From Variovorax sp. PAMC 28711 (GTDB lineage Bacteria > Pseudomonadota > Gammaproteobacteria > Burkholderiales > Burkholderiaceae_C): a stretch of 64,000 nucleotides of DNA. Within the stretch, counting starts at the first letter, position 1, and every line of letters begins with the position of its first letter. This document shows, piece after piece, positions 8,391-17,379 of this stretch. The notes under the pieces were generated by a model. That model searched no databases. It was given only the letters and a program-made list of their open reading frames with translations, and was not told the origin of the DNA. The DNA lies in the NCBI RefSeq assembly GCF_001577265.1, contig NZ_CP014517.1, positions 310,001-374,000 of the forward strand, in the 5' to 3' direction. Made by a program: the position numbers and the translations under genes.

Positions 8391-8978
8391 TTAGCCCTGC
8401 TTGATGAGGTTCTGCAGAACCAGCGCCCCACCCTTGTCCATCAACGTGCCGGCTTCCGCGAGTGTCCCGAGGACGATCGGCGCGAAGCCCAGGTCGCCGA
8501 CCAGCTTCGAGATGGCGGCGGTGGCCTGCGCATCGTCGCCGGCCAGGAACATGACCCGCCGTCCGCCGTGCTCGACCGGATTCGTTGCCAGCAGCCTGGC
8601 CGGGAGTTGATTGAACGTCTTGACCACGCGTGCACCAGCGAAGGCGGACGCCACCACGACCGTGGACGGCTGACCTTTGAGTGCTTCCGGCGGAACGCCG
8701 TAGGTGTTCATGGCGTCGACCACGATCTTGTCGGTCCACTGCCCTGCCGCGCGTGCGACATCGACGTGTGCGCTGAACGGCACCGCGAGAATGACCACGT
8801 CTGCCTTGACCGCGTCCTGCAATGTCAATGCCGTGACGTAGCCAGCGAGTTCCTTTTCGAGGGTTTCGAGGGTGTCGGGTCCACGCGTGTTGGCGACGCC
8901 GACAGCGATGCCGCTGCGCGCGAACTGACGGGCGAGCGCCGAGCCGACGTTGCCCGAGCCGATGATGGAGTAAGTCAT
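8391..8978 (-). CDS. NAD(P)-binding oxidoreductase, F420-dependent NADP reductase-like
   Basis: 195-residue Rossmann-fold protein. The dinucleotide-binding loop GSGNVGSALARQFARSG follows the first strand MTYSII at the N-terminus. DVVILAVPFSAH, DAMNTYG and KTFNQLPARLL are typical of the COG2085 group related to the NADP-binding domain of F420-dependent reductases. Since beta-proteobacteria generally lack F420, the real partner is probably NADP(H) alone and the substrate is unknown. It follows azoR on the same strand, 45 bp downstream, suggesting a small redox operon controlled by the divergent LysR gene at 9796. Confidence 0.8.
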   Translation of the reverse strand: MTYSIIGSGNVGSALARQFARSGIAVGVANTRGPDTLETLEKELAGYVTALTLQDAVKADVVILAVPFSAHVDVARAAGQWTDKIVVDAMNTYGVPPEALKGQPSTVVVASAFAGARVVKTFNQLPARLLATNPVEHGGRRVMFLAGDDAQATAAISKLVGDLGFAPIVLGTLAEAGTLMDKGGALVLQNLIKQG

Positions 8979-8987
8979 GAAGAATCC

Positions 8988-9010
8988 TTGATTGATTGAT
9001 GATTGATTGA
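8988..9010. repeat. TTGA/ATTGA microrepeat before the oxidoreductase gene
   Basis: Five near-tandem ATTGA/GATTGA units occupy the spacer between azoR and the downstream gene and lie immediately before its start codon at 8978, where a ribosome site would be. The repeat could change length by slippage, but no functional evidence is visible. Confidence 0.55.
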
Positions 9011-9023
9011 ACGTCGGGGGCCT

Positions 9024-9631
9024 TCAGGCCGAGATGGCTGCGATGTCGGCGAGCGCCTCTGCGACGGCAGCCTTTTTGGCCTCGGGGCCCATGGCGATGC
9101 CTTCGGCGCGCACGACGGTCACGTCGGTGATTCCCAGAAAGGCGAGCAAGCCGATGAGGTAGCTCTCCTGGTGTTCGAGACCCGCCGCCGGGCTGCCAGC
9201 CGAATACACGCCCCCCGCGCCGAGGCGATGAAGGCCTTCTTGCCCTTCAGCAGGCCTTCGGGGCCGGTGGCGGTGTAGCGGAAGGTCTTGCCGGCGACCG
9301 CGATGCGGTCGATCCAGGCCTTGAGCGGCGTCGGAATCGACAAGTTGTACATGGGCGCGCCGATGACCAGGATGTCCGACGCGAAGAGTTCGTCCATGTA
9401 CGCGTTGCCCTTGACCAGATCCGCTGTGATGGTCGCGTCTTCGATGGCTGCACCGTTGAAGGCGGCCATGTGGGCGCCGGAGAGGTGCAGCGCCGGGTCG
9501 GCCGCCAGGTCGCGGGACACGACCTGGATGCCGGGGTGCAGGACACGGTGGCGCGCGACGAGTTCAGCGGAAAGTTGCCTGCTGACGGACGCGCCGCCGA
9601 GCACACTGGAGTCGAGATGAAGGAGTTGCAT
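9024..9631 (-). CDS. azoR: FMN-dependent NADH-azoreductase, with an apparent one-base frameshift
   Basis: Flavodoxin-fold quinone/azo reductase. The first frame starts at 9631 (MQLLHLDSSVLGGASVSRQL), with FMN phosphate-binding SSVLGGASVSR and the APMYNLSIPTPLKAWIDR block, then loses homology after KKAFIASARG. The second frame continues with YSAGSPAAGLEHQESYL and FLGITDVTVVRAEG to the stop at 9024. One base missing from the C-run at 9211-9216 explains the break; the corrected protein is 202 residues, the usual length. It is divergent from a LysR gene that carries the same kind of lesion, which is the normal azoR/lysR arrangement. Confidence 0.88.
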
Positions 9632-9751
9632 GAGAGCCTCGAAAGATTGATGAAGAAGTCCGACCTGCCCGCTTCGGCGCACAGGGCCTCGGGAAGTCTT
9701 TTCCCGTGGCTTGAATGGTGGAGACGCGGCATCATTCTGAGAAGCCGGTAT

Positions 9752-9764
9752 ATTGAGATTCAAT
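9752..9764. promoter_or_regulatory. Candidate LysR operator between azoR and lysR
   Basis: ATTGA, GAT, TCAAT: a perfect five-base dyad in the 164-bp divergent gap, 32 bp before the LysR start codon. The size and interrupted symmetry resemble LysR-type sites. No footprint evidence; assigned from position. Confidence 0.35.
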
Positions 9765-9795
9765 CCATCTGCCCTGGAGATGGAAGGAGTTTCAA

Positions 9796-10778
9796 ATGCT
9801 CGATGGCGTGTCCCTGGACCAACTGCGAACCTTCATCGCGCCGTGGATGAAGGCAGCTTCTCGGCGGCGGCCCGGCGGCTGAACCGCGTTCAGTCCGCGG
9901 TGAGCGGGTGGGTCAGCAGCCTAGAGGGGCAAATCGGCGTCGTGCTGTTCGACAGGTCGGGCCGGTATCCGAAGCTGACGCCCGAGGGCGTTCTCTTGCT
10001 GGCGGACGCACGCAACGTCGTGTCGGGCGTCGACACGCTGAAGGCCCGCGCAAGGTTGATGTCTGCCGGGCTGGAAGCAGAGCTCTCCGTCGTGGTGGAC
10101 GTGTTCTTCCCCACGGCGCTCGTCAGCGCGGCCGCGAAGGCGTTCGTGAGCCGCTTTCCGCTCACGCCGCTGAGGTTGTTCGTGGAGGGGCTGGGGGCGG
10201 GTTACGAGCCGGTGCTGGATGGACGCTGCAGCCTGGGAATCCTGGCGCCGCTGGCGGTCGAATTTCCGTCGCTGAGCAGCGAGAGCATCGGCCAAGTGGT
10301 CTTGGTCACCGTGGCCGCACCCGACCACCCGCTGGCCAGCTTCAGGCGAACAATTCCAAAGGCCGCATTGGCCCGGCACGTCCAACTCGTGCTCACCGAC
10401 CGTTCGGAGCTGAGCGCGGGCCGGGACTTCGGCGTCAAGTCGGCTTCGACCTGGCGATTGGCCGACCTGTCCACCAAGCACGCGTTCCTCCGGGACGGCG
10501 TGGGCTGGGGCAACATGCCGATGCACATGGTGCAGAGCGACCTCGCGAACGGCGCGCTGGTTTCGCTCGATGTCGAGGACATGCTGCCTGCCGGCTTTTC
10601 ACTGACGATGGCGGCGTTCCGTCGCGCCTCGGAGCCGCCCGGGCCCGCGGCCAGGTGGCTCGTCGACGACCTGAAGGCGCGCTTTGCGAACGAGGCGACG
10701 GACGCTTCGGGCCCTTCACCGACCCGCCCGAAGCGGGCCAAGCCTGCTAGTCCGTCAGGCGCTCCGCCGCCCGGATGA
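9796..10778 (+). CDS. LysR-family transcriptional regulator, with an apparent one-base frameshift
   Basis: The ATG at 9796 follows AAGGAG (9784-9789) and reads MLDGVSLDQLRTFIA, the classical LysR N-terminus. The frame breaks there and resumes one base later as VDEGSFSAAARRLNRVQSAV, the helix-turn-helix. One base is missing at about 9839-9840; the corrected protein is about 327 residues. The effector-binding part includes LTPEGVLLLADARNV and a C-terminal half with VTVAAPDHPLA. The last 30 residues are Pro/Ser/Lys-rich and overlap the end of the convergent LysR gene by 32 bp. It is divergent from azoR and probably controls it. Confidence 0.85.
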
Positions 10779-11655
10779 GTTCGGCAGCGAATTCCTGCGC
10801 GGCCGGCGTCGGCCGCTTGCCGCGCTGGGAGACGAGGTACAGCGCAATGTGGGTCGACGGGTTGCTCAGCATCGAGACGCCGAGCCCGAGTTGCAGGCAG
10901 GCGTCGCGCACGAACGACGGCACCACCGCGTGCCCGTGGCCTGCGCGCACCATCGCCAGCACGGTCCCGATCAAGTTGACGCGCAGCCGCTCGCCCTGGC
11001 GCTGGCCGAACTGCGCCAACTGCTTTTCCACCACTGCCTGAATCGGGTTGTCGGCGGGCAGGCTGACCAGTGGCATCCCGGCAATGCTGGCCCAGCTTCG
11101 GCTTGCCTGAAGTCCGCCGCGGGCTTTGCCCTTGCCGGGCGGGCTGAGGAACATGAGGCGGAAGTTGCAAAGCGGCCGCCGCACCAACCCCGCCGCCGGC
11201 TTGACGAAGAAGCCCAACCCGATGTCCGCTTCGCCCTCGAGCACCCTGCGGCGAACCTGGTTCACGTCGACATCGGCCAGCCGGATGCGAACGTCGGGCC
11301 TCGAGCGGGCGAAGTCATGCATCACCGACGGAATCAGGCTGGCGGAAACCATCGGCGTGGCGGCGATTTCCAGACGCTGCCGAATGGCCGCTTCGGAACC
11401 TTCGATCGCGTCACCGAGCGCGTGCACTTCGCCGAGGATGCGCTCGGCCACCGGCTGCATCCGCTTGCCGGCATCGGTCAGTGTCACGGTGCGCGTCGTG
11501 CGGTCGAACAGGCGTGCGCCGACTTGCTCCTCCAGCTCCTTCACCAGCATGCTCATTCCGGAGGGAGAAAGATGAATTTGCTCGGCCGCTCGCGCAAAGC
11601 TTTGCAGTCTGCAGACCTCCAGAAAGGCATGCAACTGCCGCGCGCCGATATTCAT
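10747..11655 (-). CDS. LysR-family transcriptional regulator of the Bug/monooxygenase operon
   Basis: 302-residue LysR protein. The N-terminal helix-turn-helix reads ARQLHAFLEVCRLQSFARAA, then IHLSPSGMSMLVKELEEQVG and RLFDRTTRTVTLTDAG. The effector domain includes EIAATPMVSASLIPSVMHDF, a region around GEADIGLGFF, and a late GHGHAVVPSFV strand. It is transcribed divergently from the binding-protein gene at 11722 with only about 65 bp between them, so it is the obvious regulator of that operon. The inducer is unknown, but the operon suggests an aromatic acid. Confidence 0.88.
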   Translation of the reverse strand: MNIGARQLHAFLEVCRLQSFARAAEQIHLSPSGMSMLVKELEEQVGARLFDRTTRTVTLTDAGKRMQPVAERILGEVHALGDAIEGSEAAIRQRLEIAATPMVSASLIPSVMHDFARSRPDVRIRLADVDVNQVRRRVLEGEADIGLGFFVKPAAGLVRRPLCNFRLMFLSPPGKGKARGGLQASRSWASIAGMPLVSLPADNPIQAVVEKQLAQFGQRQGERLRVNLIGTVLAMVRAGHGHAVVPSFVRDACLQLGLGVSMLSNPSTHIALYLVSQRGKRPTPAAQEFAAELIRAAERLTD

Positions 11656-11721
11656 CAGTTTGTTTGACGAATTGTTCAGAATGTTCCGTTTGATTCAGGT
11701 CAAGGATTGGCGGACATTCTC

Positions 11722-12735
11722 ATGCAAAGCACCACCGAGACAAAAATGACCATCCCTCTTCTTCCTCGTTCCCCCGCCTTGCGACGACGCCAGATCGTGC
11801 TCGGCGGCCTGGCCGCCGTGGCCGCACCGTGGGTACGCGCGCAGGGCGACGCGCCGATCAGGCTGGTCGTGCCCTTCACGCCCGGAACCGGCATCGACAT
11901 GATCGCCCGCCAGATCGGACCGGGTTTGACGTCGCGCCTGAACCGCCCCGTGTTCGTCGACAACAAGCCCGGCGCCTCCGGCAACATCGGCACACAGGAA
12001 GTGGCCCGCGCCACGCCTGATGGCAGCACGCTGCTGGTCAGCGTGAACACGCTGGTGATGAACGCCGCGCTTTATCCAGGCTTGCCCTTCAATCCGATGA
12101 CCGACCTGGCACCGGTGAGCTTGACCAGTTGGGGCCAGCTCATTCTGGTGGCCAGTCTCAAGTCGAAGATCGATTCGCTGCAGGGCTTGATCGCACGCGC
12201 GAAGAAAGAACCCGGGGCGCTCAACTACGGCTCCCCCGGTGCCGGCACACCGCATCACCTGGCCATGGAACTGCTGAAGAACCGCGCCCATGTTTCTCTG
12301 ACGCACATCAGCTATAGAGGCACCGCACCCGCCGTCACCGACATGCTCGGCGGCCAGATCGACGTGATGTTCCTGCCGATCCATGTCGCGCTGCAGCAGG
12401 TCAAGGCCGGCAAGCTGAAGGCACTGGCGATCAGTTCGGACAAGGCGAACCCCTTGTTGCCGGATGTGCCGCCTCTGAGCACGCTGAACGTCGGCAACCT
12501 GAACGTCGACATGTGGTACGGCGTGCTGGCCCCTGCGGGGACACCGAAGCCCGTCATCGATCGGCTCAACAAGGCGCTCGATGAAATCCTCAAGGACCCC
12601 GCCATCAAGACGGCTTTCGAGGTGCAGGGCATGACGCCTGCCCACGACACACCTGACGAATTCGGACGACTCATGGCAGCCGACGCGAAGCGTTGGGCCG
12701 AGCTGATCAAGGCACAAGGAATCACAGCGCAATGA
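11722..12735 (+). CDS. Bug-family (tripartite tricarboxylate transporter-type) substrate-binding protein
   Basis: Periplasmic solute receptor of about 337 residues. A twin-arginine-like leader (LRRRQIVLGGLAAVAAPWVRAQ) precedes the mature protein, which has the Bug hallmarks IRLVVPFTPGTGIDMIARQI, VFVDNKPGASGNIGT and NYGSPGAGTPHHLAMELL. ATG 11722 is used; ATG 11746 has a weak GAGA five bases upstream and would also leave a full leader, so the start is uncertain. Its stop overlaps the monooxygenase start (12732-12735). No TctA/TctB membrane proteins are present, as is common for orphan Bug receptors. It probably binds the monooxygenase substrate or a precursor (inference). Confidence 0.9.
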   Translation: MQSTTETKMTIPLLPRSPALRRRQIVLGGLAAVAAPWVRAQGDAPIRLVVPFTPGTGIDMIARQIGPGLTSRLNRPVFVDNKPGASGNIGTQEVARATPDGSTLLVSVNTLVMNAALYPGLPFNPMTDLAPVSLTSWGQLILVASLKSKIDSLQGLIARAKKEPGALNYGSPGAGTPHHLAMELLKNRAHVSLTHISYRGTAPAVTDMLGGQIDVMFLPIHVALQQVKAGKLKALAISSDKANPLLPDVPPLSTLNVGNLNVDMWYGVLAPAGTPKPVIDRLNKALDEILKDPAIKTAFEVQGMTPAHDTPDEFGRLMAADAKRWAELIKAQGITAQ

Positions 12736-14384
12736 ACGGTCGAACGAAGGTTGGCGACAGCGAACGCGAGGCAGATGCGCAAGTCGTCGTCGTGGGCGGT
12801 GGCCCGGTCGGCATGGGCCTGGCCATCGAGTTGGGACAGCGCGGCGTGCGCACGATCGTGGTGGAGCGCTACCGCGAACCGCAGCCCATTCCCAAGGGGC
12901 AGAACCTCACGCAACGGACGATGGAGCACTTTCATTTCTGGGGCGCGGAAAAGCAGTTGCGCGCGGCGCGGACCATTCCGCCCGAGTACGGCATCGGCGG
13001 CCTGACGGCCTACGGCACGCTGCTCGGGCCGCACACCTACGACTGGCTGCAGCGCGACCTGGTGAAGCCGTATTACTTCACCGCCAACGAACGCCTGCCG
13101 CAATACGCCACCGAGGCCGTGCTGCGCGCGCGCGTGGCAGAACTGCCTGAAGTGCAAACGCTCTACGGCTATGCCGCGCAAGCCGTGACGCAAGACGCCG
13201 ATGGCGTCACGATCGAGGTCGAGGATCGTGAAAGCGGCCAGCGCCGCGTACTGCGCGCGGACTATCTCGTCGGGTGCGACGGCAGCCGCTCGGTCGTGCG
13301 CGAGCAGGTGGGCATGACCCAGACCAAAACCGATCACGACCGCATGATGGTCCTGCTGGTGTTCCGCTCGCACGAGCTTCATCGCCTGCTGGCGCGCTAT
13401 CCCGGCAAGTCGTACTACAACGTGCTGCATCCCGAGCTCAAGGGCTACTGGAAGTTCTTCGGGCGCGTCGACCTGGGCAGCACCTGGTTCTTCCACGCAC
13501 CGGTGCCGCCGGGGACCACGAAGGACAACTTCGACTTTCGCGCCTATCTGCAGGATGCGGTGGGCGCGCTCTTCGACATCGAGTTCGAACACATCGGCTT
13601 CTGGGACCTTCGCTTCATGATGGCGGACGCGTACCGGAAAGATCGCGTCTTCATCGCGGGCGATGCGGCGCACAGCCATCCGCCCTACGGCGGCTACGGT
13701 GTCAACTCGGGGCTGGAAGACGCGCGAAACCTGGGCTGGAAGCTGGCCGCGACGCTGCAGGGTTGGGGCGGCGATGCACTGCTCGACTCCTACGATGCCG
13801 AGCGACGACCTGTGTTCGCGTCCACGATGCGCGACTTCATCGCCCGTTCGATTGAAGTTGATCGCGCTTTTCTCGAGAGCCATGATCCGGGGCGCGATCC
13901 GGCCGGCTTCGAAAGCTCGTGGCAGGCTCGTGCGAAGGGCGCGGTGGGCGAGGTGCTCGCCTTCGAACCCCACTACGAAGGCTCGCCGCTGTCGATGCAG
14001 GGCGAGGTGCCCGAGTCGACGCCCAGTGCGGTCGGTGCGCATCGCTTCGAAGCGCGACCGGGGCACCACCTGGCGCCCGCACTGCTCGATTCGGGACGCA
14101 ACGTCTTCGATGAGTTGGGCGCTGAATTCACGCTGCTGGACATGGGTGCGGCTGCGGAAGCAGTCGATGCATTCAGGCGTGCGGCCGCTGCGTTGTCAGT
14201 GCCGCTGCGCGTGGTGGCCGAGCCGGCCGCCGGCGAGGCGGCTCGCTACGATGCTGCAGTCGTGCTCGTGCGGCCCGATCACTTCGTGGCCTGGTCGGGT
14301 GACGAGATGGCGCTCAGTGAAGCCGATGCATCGGAGATATTGCAGCGTGCGACGGGGACGGTTGCCTTGGCGGGCATCCGGTAG
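12732..14384 (+). CDS. FAD-dependent aromatic monooxygenase
   Basis: 550-residue class A flavoprotein hydroxylase. The FAD-binding GXGXXG strand is VVVGGGPVGMGLAIELGQRG (residues about 19-38). The central motif is VGCDGSRSVVREQVG. The third FAD motif is DRVFIAGDAAHSHPPYGGYG, followed by NSGLEDARNLGWKLA. A C-terminal thioredoxin-like extension (to VALAGIR) fits the phenol hydroxylase / pentachlorophenol monooxygenase group. It likely inserts one oxygen into an aromatic ring using NAD(P)H; the substrate is not determined. It is translationally coupled to the Bug receptor, forming a two-gene uptake-and-hydroxylation operon under the divergent LysR. Confidence 0.87.
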   Translation: MNGRTKVGDSEREADAQVVVVGGGPVGMGLAIELGQRGVRTIVVERYREPQPIPKGQNLTQRTMEHFHFWGAEKQLRAARTIPPEYGIGGLTAYGTLLGPHTYDWLQRDLVKPYYFTANERLPQYATEAVLRARVAELPEVQTLYGYAAQAVTQDADGVTIEVEDRESGQRRVLRADYLVGCDGSRSVVREQVGMTQTKTDHDRMMVLLVFRSHELHRLLARYPGKSYYNVLHPELKGYWKFFGRVDLGSTWFFHAPVPPGTTKDNFDFRAYLQDAVGALFDIEFEHIGFWDLRFMMADAYRKDRVFIAGDAAHSHPPYGGYGVNSGLEDARNLGWKLAATLQGWGGDALLDSYDAERRPVFASTMRDFIARSIEVDRAFLESHDPGRDPAGFESSWQARAKGAVGEVLAFEPHYEGSPLSMQGEVPESTPSAVGAHRFEARPGHHLAPALLDSGRNVFDELGAEFTLLDMGAAAEAVDAFRRAAAALSVPLRVVAEPAAGEAARYDAAVVLVRPDHFVAWSGDEMALSEADASEILQRATGTVALAGIR

Positions 14385-14453
14385 ATCGGTCTTCACCGGT
14401 GTCGACCTTTGAGTGGACAGGGCGTGGCGACGCAAACAGCAAGCACCGGAGCA

Positions 14454-14576
14454 TCAAGGCTTTTCCAGCTTGTCTTCCCGCACGGCGTCGTCGTCCATCA
14501 GCTCGTACCACATGGCGTTGAGCACGGCGAAAGCGGCTGCCAGCGGCAGTCCAAGAATCCAGGAGAAGTACCACAT
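14454..14576 (-). CDS. cydX: Cytochrome bd small subunit CydX
   Basis: 40-residue single-span membrane peptide: MWYFSWILGLPLAAAFAVLN, then a short acidic tail ending KLEKP. The N-terminal WYFXWXLG pattern is the CydX signature. An AAGGAA ribosome site lies about six bases before ATG 14576. It follows cydB by 16 bp. CydX stabilises the CydAB haem centre in other proteobacteria. Confidence 0.92.
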   Translation of the reverse strand: MWYFSWILGLPLAAAFAVLNAMWYELMDDDAVREDKLEKP

Positions 14577-14592
14577 AGCGTTTGTTCCTTGA

Positions 14593-15747
14593 TCAGTAGG
14601 CGTGCGAGGTCTCGTCGCGAATCGCTTGTTCGTCGACCTTGCCCCACAGCACGTGATAGACCCACGTCGTGTACGCCAGGATGATCGGGATGAAGAAGGC
14701 CGTGACCACCAGCATGATGAACAGCGTGAGGTGGCTCGACGACGAATCCCACACGGTGAGGCTGGCGCGCGGGTCGATCGACGACGGCAGGATGAACGGG
14801 AACATCGACGCACCCACGCTCAGGATGATGCCGGCGATGCCGAGTGCCGCGGCGACCAGCGCGAGGCCACCGCGCCGCGCCGCGAGCCCGGCCAGCGCAC
14901 CCAGCGCGCCGATGAATCCACACGCGGGCGCAGCCATCGTCCACGGATGCGCTGCGTAGTTGACCATCCAGGCACCGGCGTGCAGCTCTGCGGTTTTGAG
15001 CATCGGGTTCGAAGGTCCGATCGCATCGACCACGCTGCTGATGCGGTACCCGCCGATGAACGACGCCAGCAACACGCCGGCCAGCGCGTAGAGCGCGATC
15101 GTGAGCACCGCGGCCACCATGCCGAAGGTACGTGCGCGCTCCGCCACCGGCCCGGCCGTCTTGAGCACCAGCCACGCGGCGCCGTGCATCACGAGCATCG
15201 CGACCGACACCAGCCCGCACAGCAGCGCGAACGGGTTGAGCAAGCCGAAGAAGCTGCCGTCGTAGAAGATGTGCATGTCCGCATCGAAGCGAAACGGCAC
15301 GCCCTGCAGCACGTTGCCGATGGCCACCCCGAAGATCAATGCCGGCACCAGTCCGCTGAAGAACAGCACCCAATCCCAGCGCGCGCGCCATGAAGGCTCT
15401 TCGCGTTTGCTGCGGAACTTGAACGCGACGGGCCGCAGGATCAGCGCGGTGAGGATCACGAACATCGCGAGATAGAAGCCAGAGAACGACACCGCGTAGA
15501 GCTGCGGCCAGGCCGCGAAGATGGCACCACCGCCGAGGATGAGCCACACCTGGTTGCCCTCCCACACCGGGCCCACGCTGTTGATGACGACGCGGCGCTC
15601 CACGTCGTTGCGGGCCGCGAACGGCAGCAGGATGCCGCTGCCGAGATCGAAGCCGTCGGTGACGGCGTAGCCCACCAGCAGCACGCCGATGAGCACCCAC
15701 CAGATCAGGCGCAGGGTGTCGTAGTCGAGAAGTTGATGCAGGACCAT
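14593..15747 (-). CDS. cydB: Cytochrome bd ubiquinol oxidase subunit II
   Basis: 384-residue integral membrane protein with eight to nine hydrophobic helices. It opens MVLHQLLDYDTLRLIWW and GYAVTDGFDLGSGILLPF, which includes the conserved acidic pair region of CydB. GPVWEGNQVWLILGGGAIFAA is the most diagnostic block. Partner of CydA in the high-affinity quinol oxidase that reduces oxygen to water without pumping protons. Only 3 bp separate it from cydA. Confidence 0.95.
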   Translation of the reverse strand: MVLHQLLDYDTLRLIWWVLIGVLLVGYAVTDGFDLGSGILLPFAARNDVERRVVINSVGPVWEGNQVWLILGGGAIFAAWPQLYAVSFSGFYLAMFVILTALILRPVAFKFRSKREEPSWRARWDWVLFFSGLVPALIFGVAIGNVLQGVPFRFDADMHIFYDGSFFGLLNPFALLCGLVSVAMLVMHGAAWLVLKTAGPVAERARTFGMVAAVLTIALYALAGVLLASFIGGYRISSVVDAIGPSNPMLKTAELHAGAWMVNYAAHPWTMAAPACGFIGALGALAGLAARRGGLALVAAALGIAGIILSVGASMFPFILPSSIDPRASLTVWDSSSSHLTLFIMLVVTAFFIPIILAYTTWVYHVLWGKVDEQAIRDETSHAY

Positions 15748-15750
15748 GGG

Positions 15751-17352
15751 TCACTCCGTTGCGGCGAGGGGGAGATGTGCCGCGGGCACACGTCGTGGAG
15801 AGGTCGCGCCGACCTCGGGTGAATGCTCCAGTTCCGGTCCCTTCCGGATCACCTTGAGCAGCAGCTTCATCTCGATCACGAACAACACCGTGTAGATCGC
15901 GATGAAGCCGGCCAGCGTGATGAGCAGCGTCGTCACGCCGAGGTCCGACACGGCCACCGCCGTCGGCAGCACGCCTTCGATGACCCAGGGCTGCCGGCCG
16001 AACTCGGCCACCAGCCAGCCGGCCTCGATGGCAATCCACGGCAACGGGATCGCCCACACGGCGGCCTTCAGCAGCCAGCGGTGGCGGTCGAGCCGGCGCC
16101 GCGCCGACAGCACGAAGAAGATGCCGGTGAGCAGGATCAGAATCATGCCGATACCGACCATCACGCGAAACAGCCAGAAGAGTGGCGCCACCTGCGGCAC
16201 CGTGTCCCACGCCGCCTTGGCAATTTGTTCATCGGTCGCCTGGCGCGGATCGTCGACGTAGCGCTTGAGCAGCAACGCATAGCCGAGGTCGGGCCCGTTG
16301 TTCTCGAAGCTGTCGCGCACGCCCTGCGTCACGGTCTGCGTGCTGCCCGCAGCGCGGATCTGCTGCAGCGCGTCATAGGCCTGGATGCCCAGGCGAATCC
16401 GCACCTCGGCGCGCTTCACGAGTTCGTCGATGCCGGGGATCACGGTGTCGAGCGAGCGCGTGCCGATGAGGCCCATGATCGCGGGGATGTGGATCGCGTA
16501 GTGCGTCTCGCGCGCGGCCTGGTCGGGAAAGCCGACCACGGTGAACGCGGCGGGCGCCGGCTTGGTCTCCCACATGCCTTCGATGGCCGCGAGCTTCATC
16601 TTCTGGTGCTCGCTCGAGAGATAACCGCTCTCGTCGCCGAGCACCGCGACCGACAGCGTCGCTGCAAGTCCGAACGAGGCCGCCACCGTCATCGAGCGCT
16701 TGGCCAGTTCGACATGGCGGCCCTTCAGCAGATACCAGGCCGACACGCCGAGCACGAACACCGCCGCGCACACATAGCCCGCCGACACGGTGTGGACGAA
16801 CTTGGCCTGCGCCACCGGGTTGGTGAGCACTGCGAAGAAGTCGGTGACCTCCATGCGCATCGTCTGCGGATTGAAGGCCGAGCCCACCGGGTTCTGCATC
16901 CAGCCGTTGGCGATCAAAATCCACAGCGCCGAGAAGTTCGAGCCGATCGCCACCGCCCAGGTCGTGACGAGGTGACCGACCTTCGAGAGCTTGTCCCAGC
17001 CGAAGAAGAACAGCCCGACGAACGTGGCTTCGAGGAAGAAGGCCATGAGCCCTTCGATCGCCAGCGGCGCGCCGAAGATGTCGCCGACGTAGTGGCTGTA
17101 ATAACTCCAGTTCATGCCGAACTGGAACTCCATCACCACGCCGGTCGCGACGCCCATCGCGAAGTTGATGCCGAAGAGCACGCCCCAGAACTTGGTCATG
17201 TCGCGCCAGATCACGCGGCCCGTCATCACGTAGACGGTCTCCATGATGGCGAGCAGGATCGACAGTCCGAGCGTGAGCGGCACGAACAGGAAGTGATAGA
17301 GCGCTGTGATCGCGAACTGCAATCGGGAGAGCGCGACGATGTCCAGGTCCAT
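15751..17352 (-). CDS. cydA: Cytochrome bd ubiquinol oxidase subunit I
   Basis: 533-residue haem-carrying subunit in the inner membrane. The haem b595 ligand His lies in ALYHFLFVPLTLG (near 19), and a haem b558 His in KFVHTVSAGY (near 186). The quinol-binding loop shows QKMKLAAIEGMWET with the conserved Lys and Glu, and GRQPWVIEG follows the long Q-loop. The length suggests the long-loop (E. coli-like) form. First structural gene of the cydA-cydB-cydX block, 27 bp downstream of cydC, so the whole cyd locus may be one transcript. Confidence 0.96.
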   Translation of the reverse strand: MDLDIVALSRLQFAITALYHFLFVPLTLGLSILLAIMETVYVMTGRVIWRDMTKFWGVLFGINFAMGVATGVVMEFQFGMNWSYYSHYVGDIFGAPLAIEGLMAFFLEATFVGLFFFGWDKLSKVGHLVTTWAVAIGSNFSALWILIANGWMQNPVGSAFNPQTMRMEVTDFFAVLTNPVAQAKFVHTVSAGYVCAAVFVLGVSAWYLLKGRHVELAKRSMTVAASFGLAATLSVAVLGDESGYLSSEHQKMKLAAIEGMWETKPAPAAFTVVGFPDQAARETHYAIHIPAIMGLIGTRSLDTVIPGIDELVKRAEVRIRLGIQAYDALQQIRAAGSTQTVTQGVRDSFENNGPDLGYALLLKRYVDDPRQATDEQIAKAAWDTVPQVAPLFWLFRVMVGIGMILILLTGIFFVLSARRRLDRHRWLLKAAVWAIPLPWIAIEAGWLVAEFGRQPWVIEGVLPTAVAVSDLGVTTLLITLAGFIAIYTVLFVIEMKLLLKVIRKGPELEHSPEVGATSPRRVPAAHLPLAATE

Positions 17353-17379
17353 GGGGGTTCCTCTTTTTCTTTCTTGAAA

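Noticed and set aside
8360..8400. Terminator between the GbsR/MarR gene and the oxidoreductase gene
   Set aside because: No convincing stem followed by a U-run.
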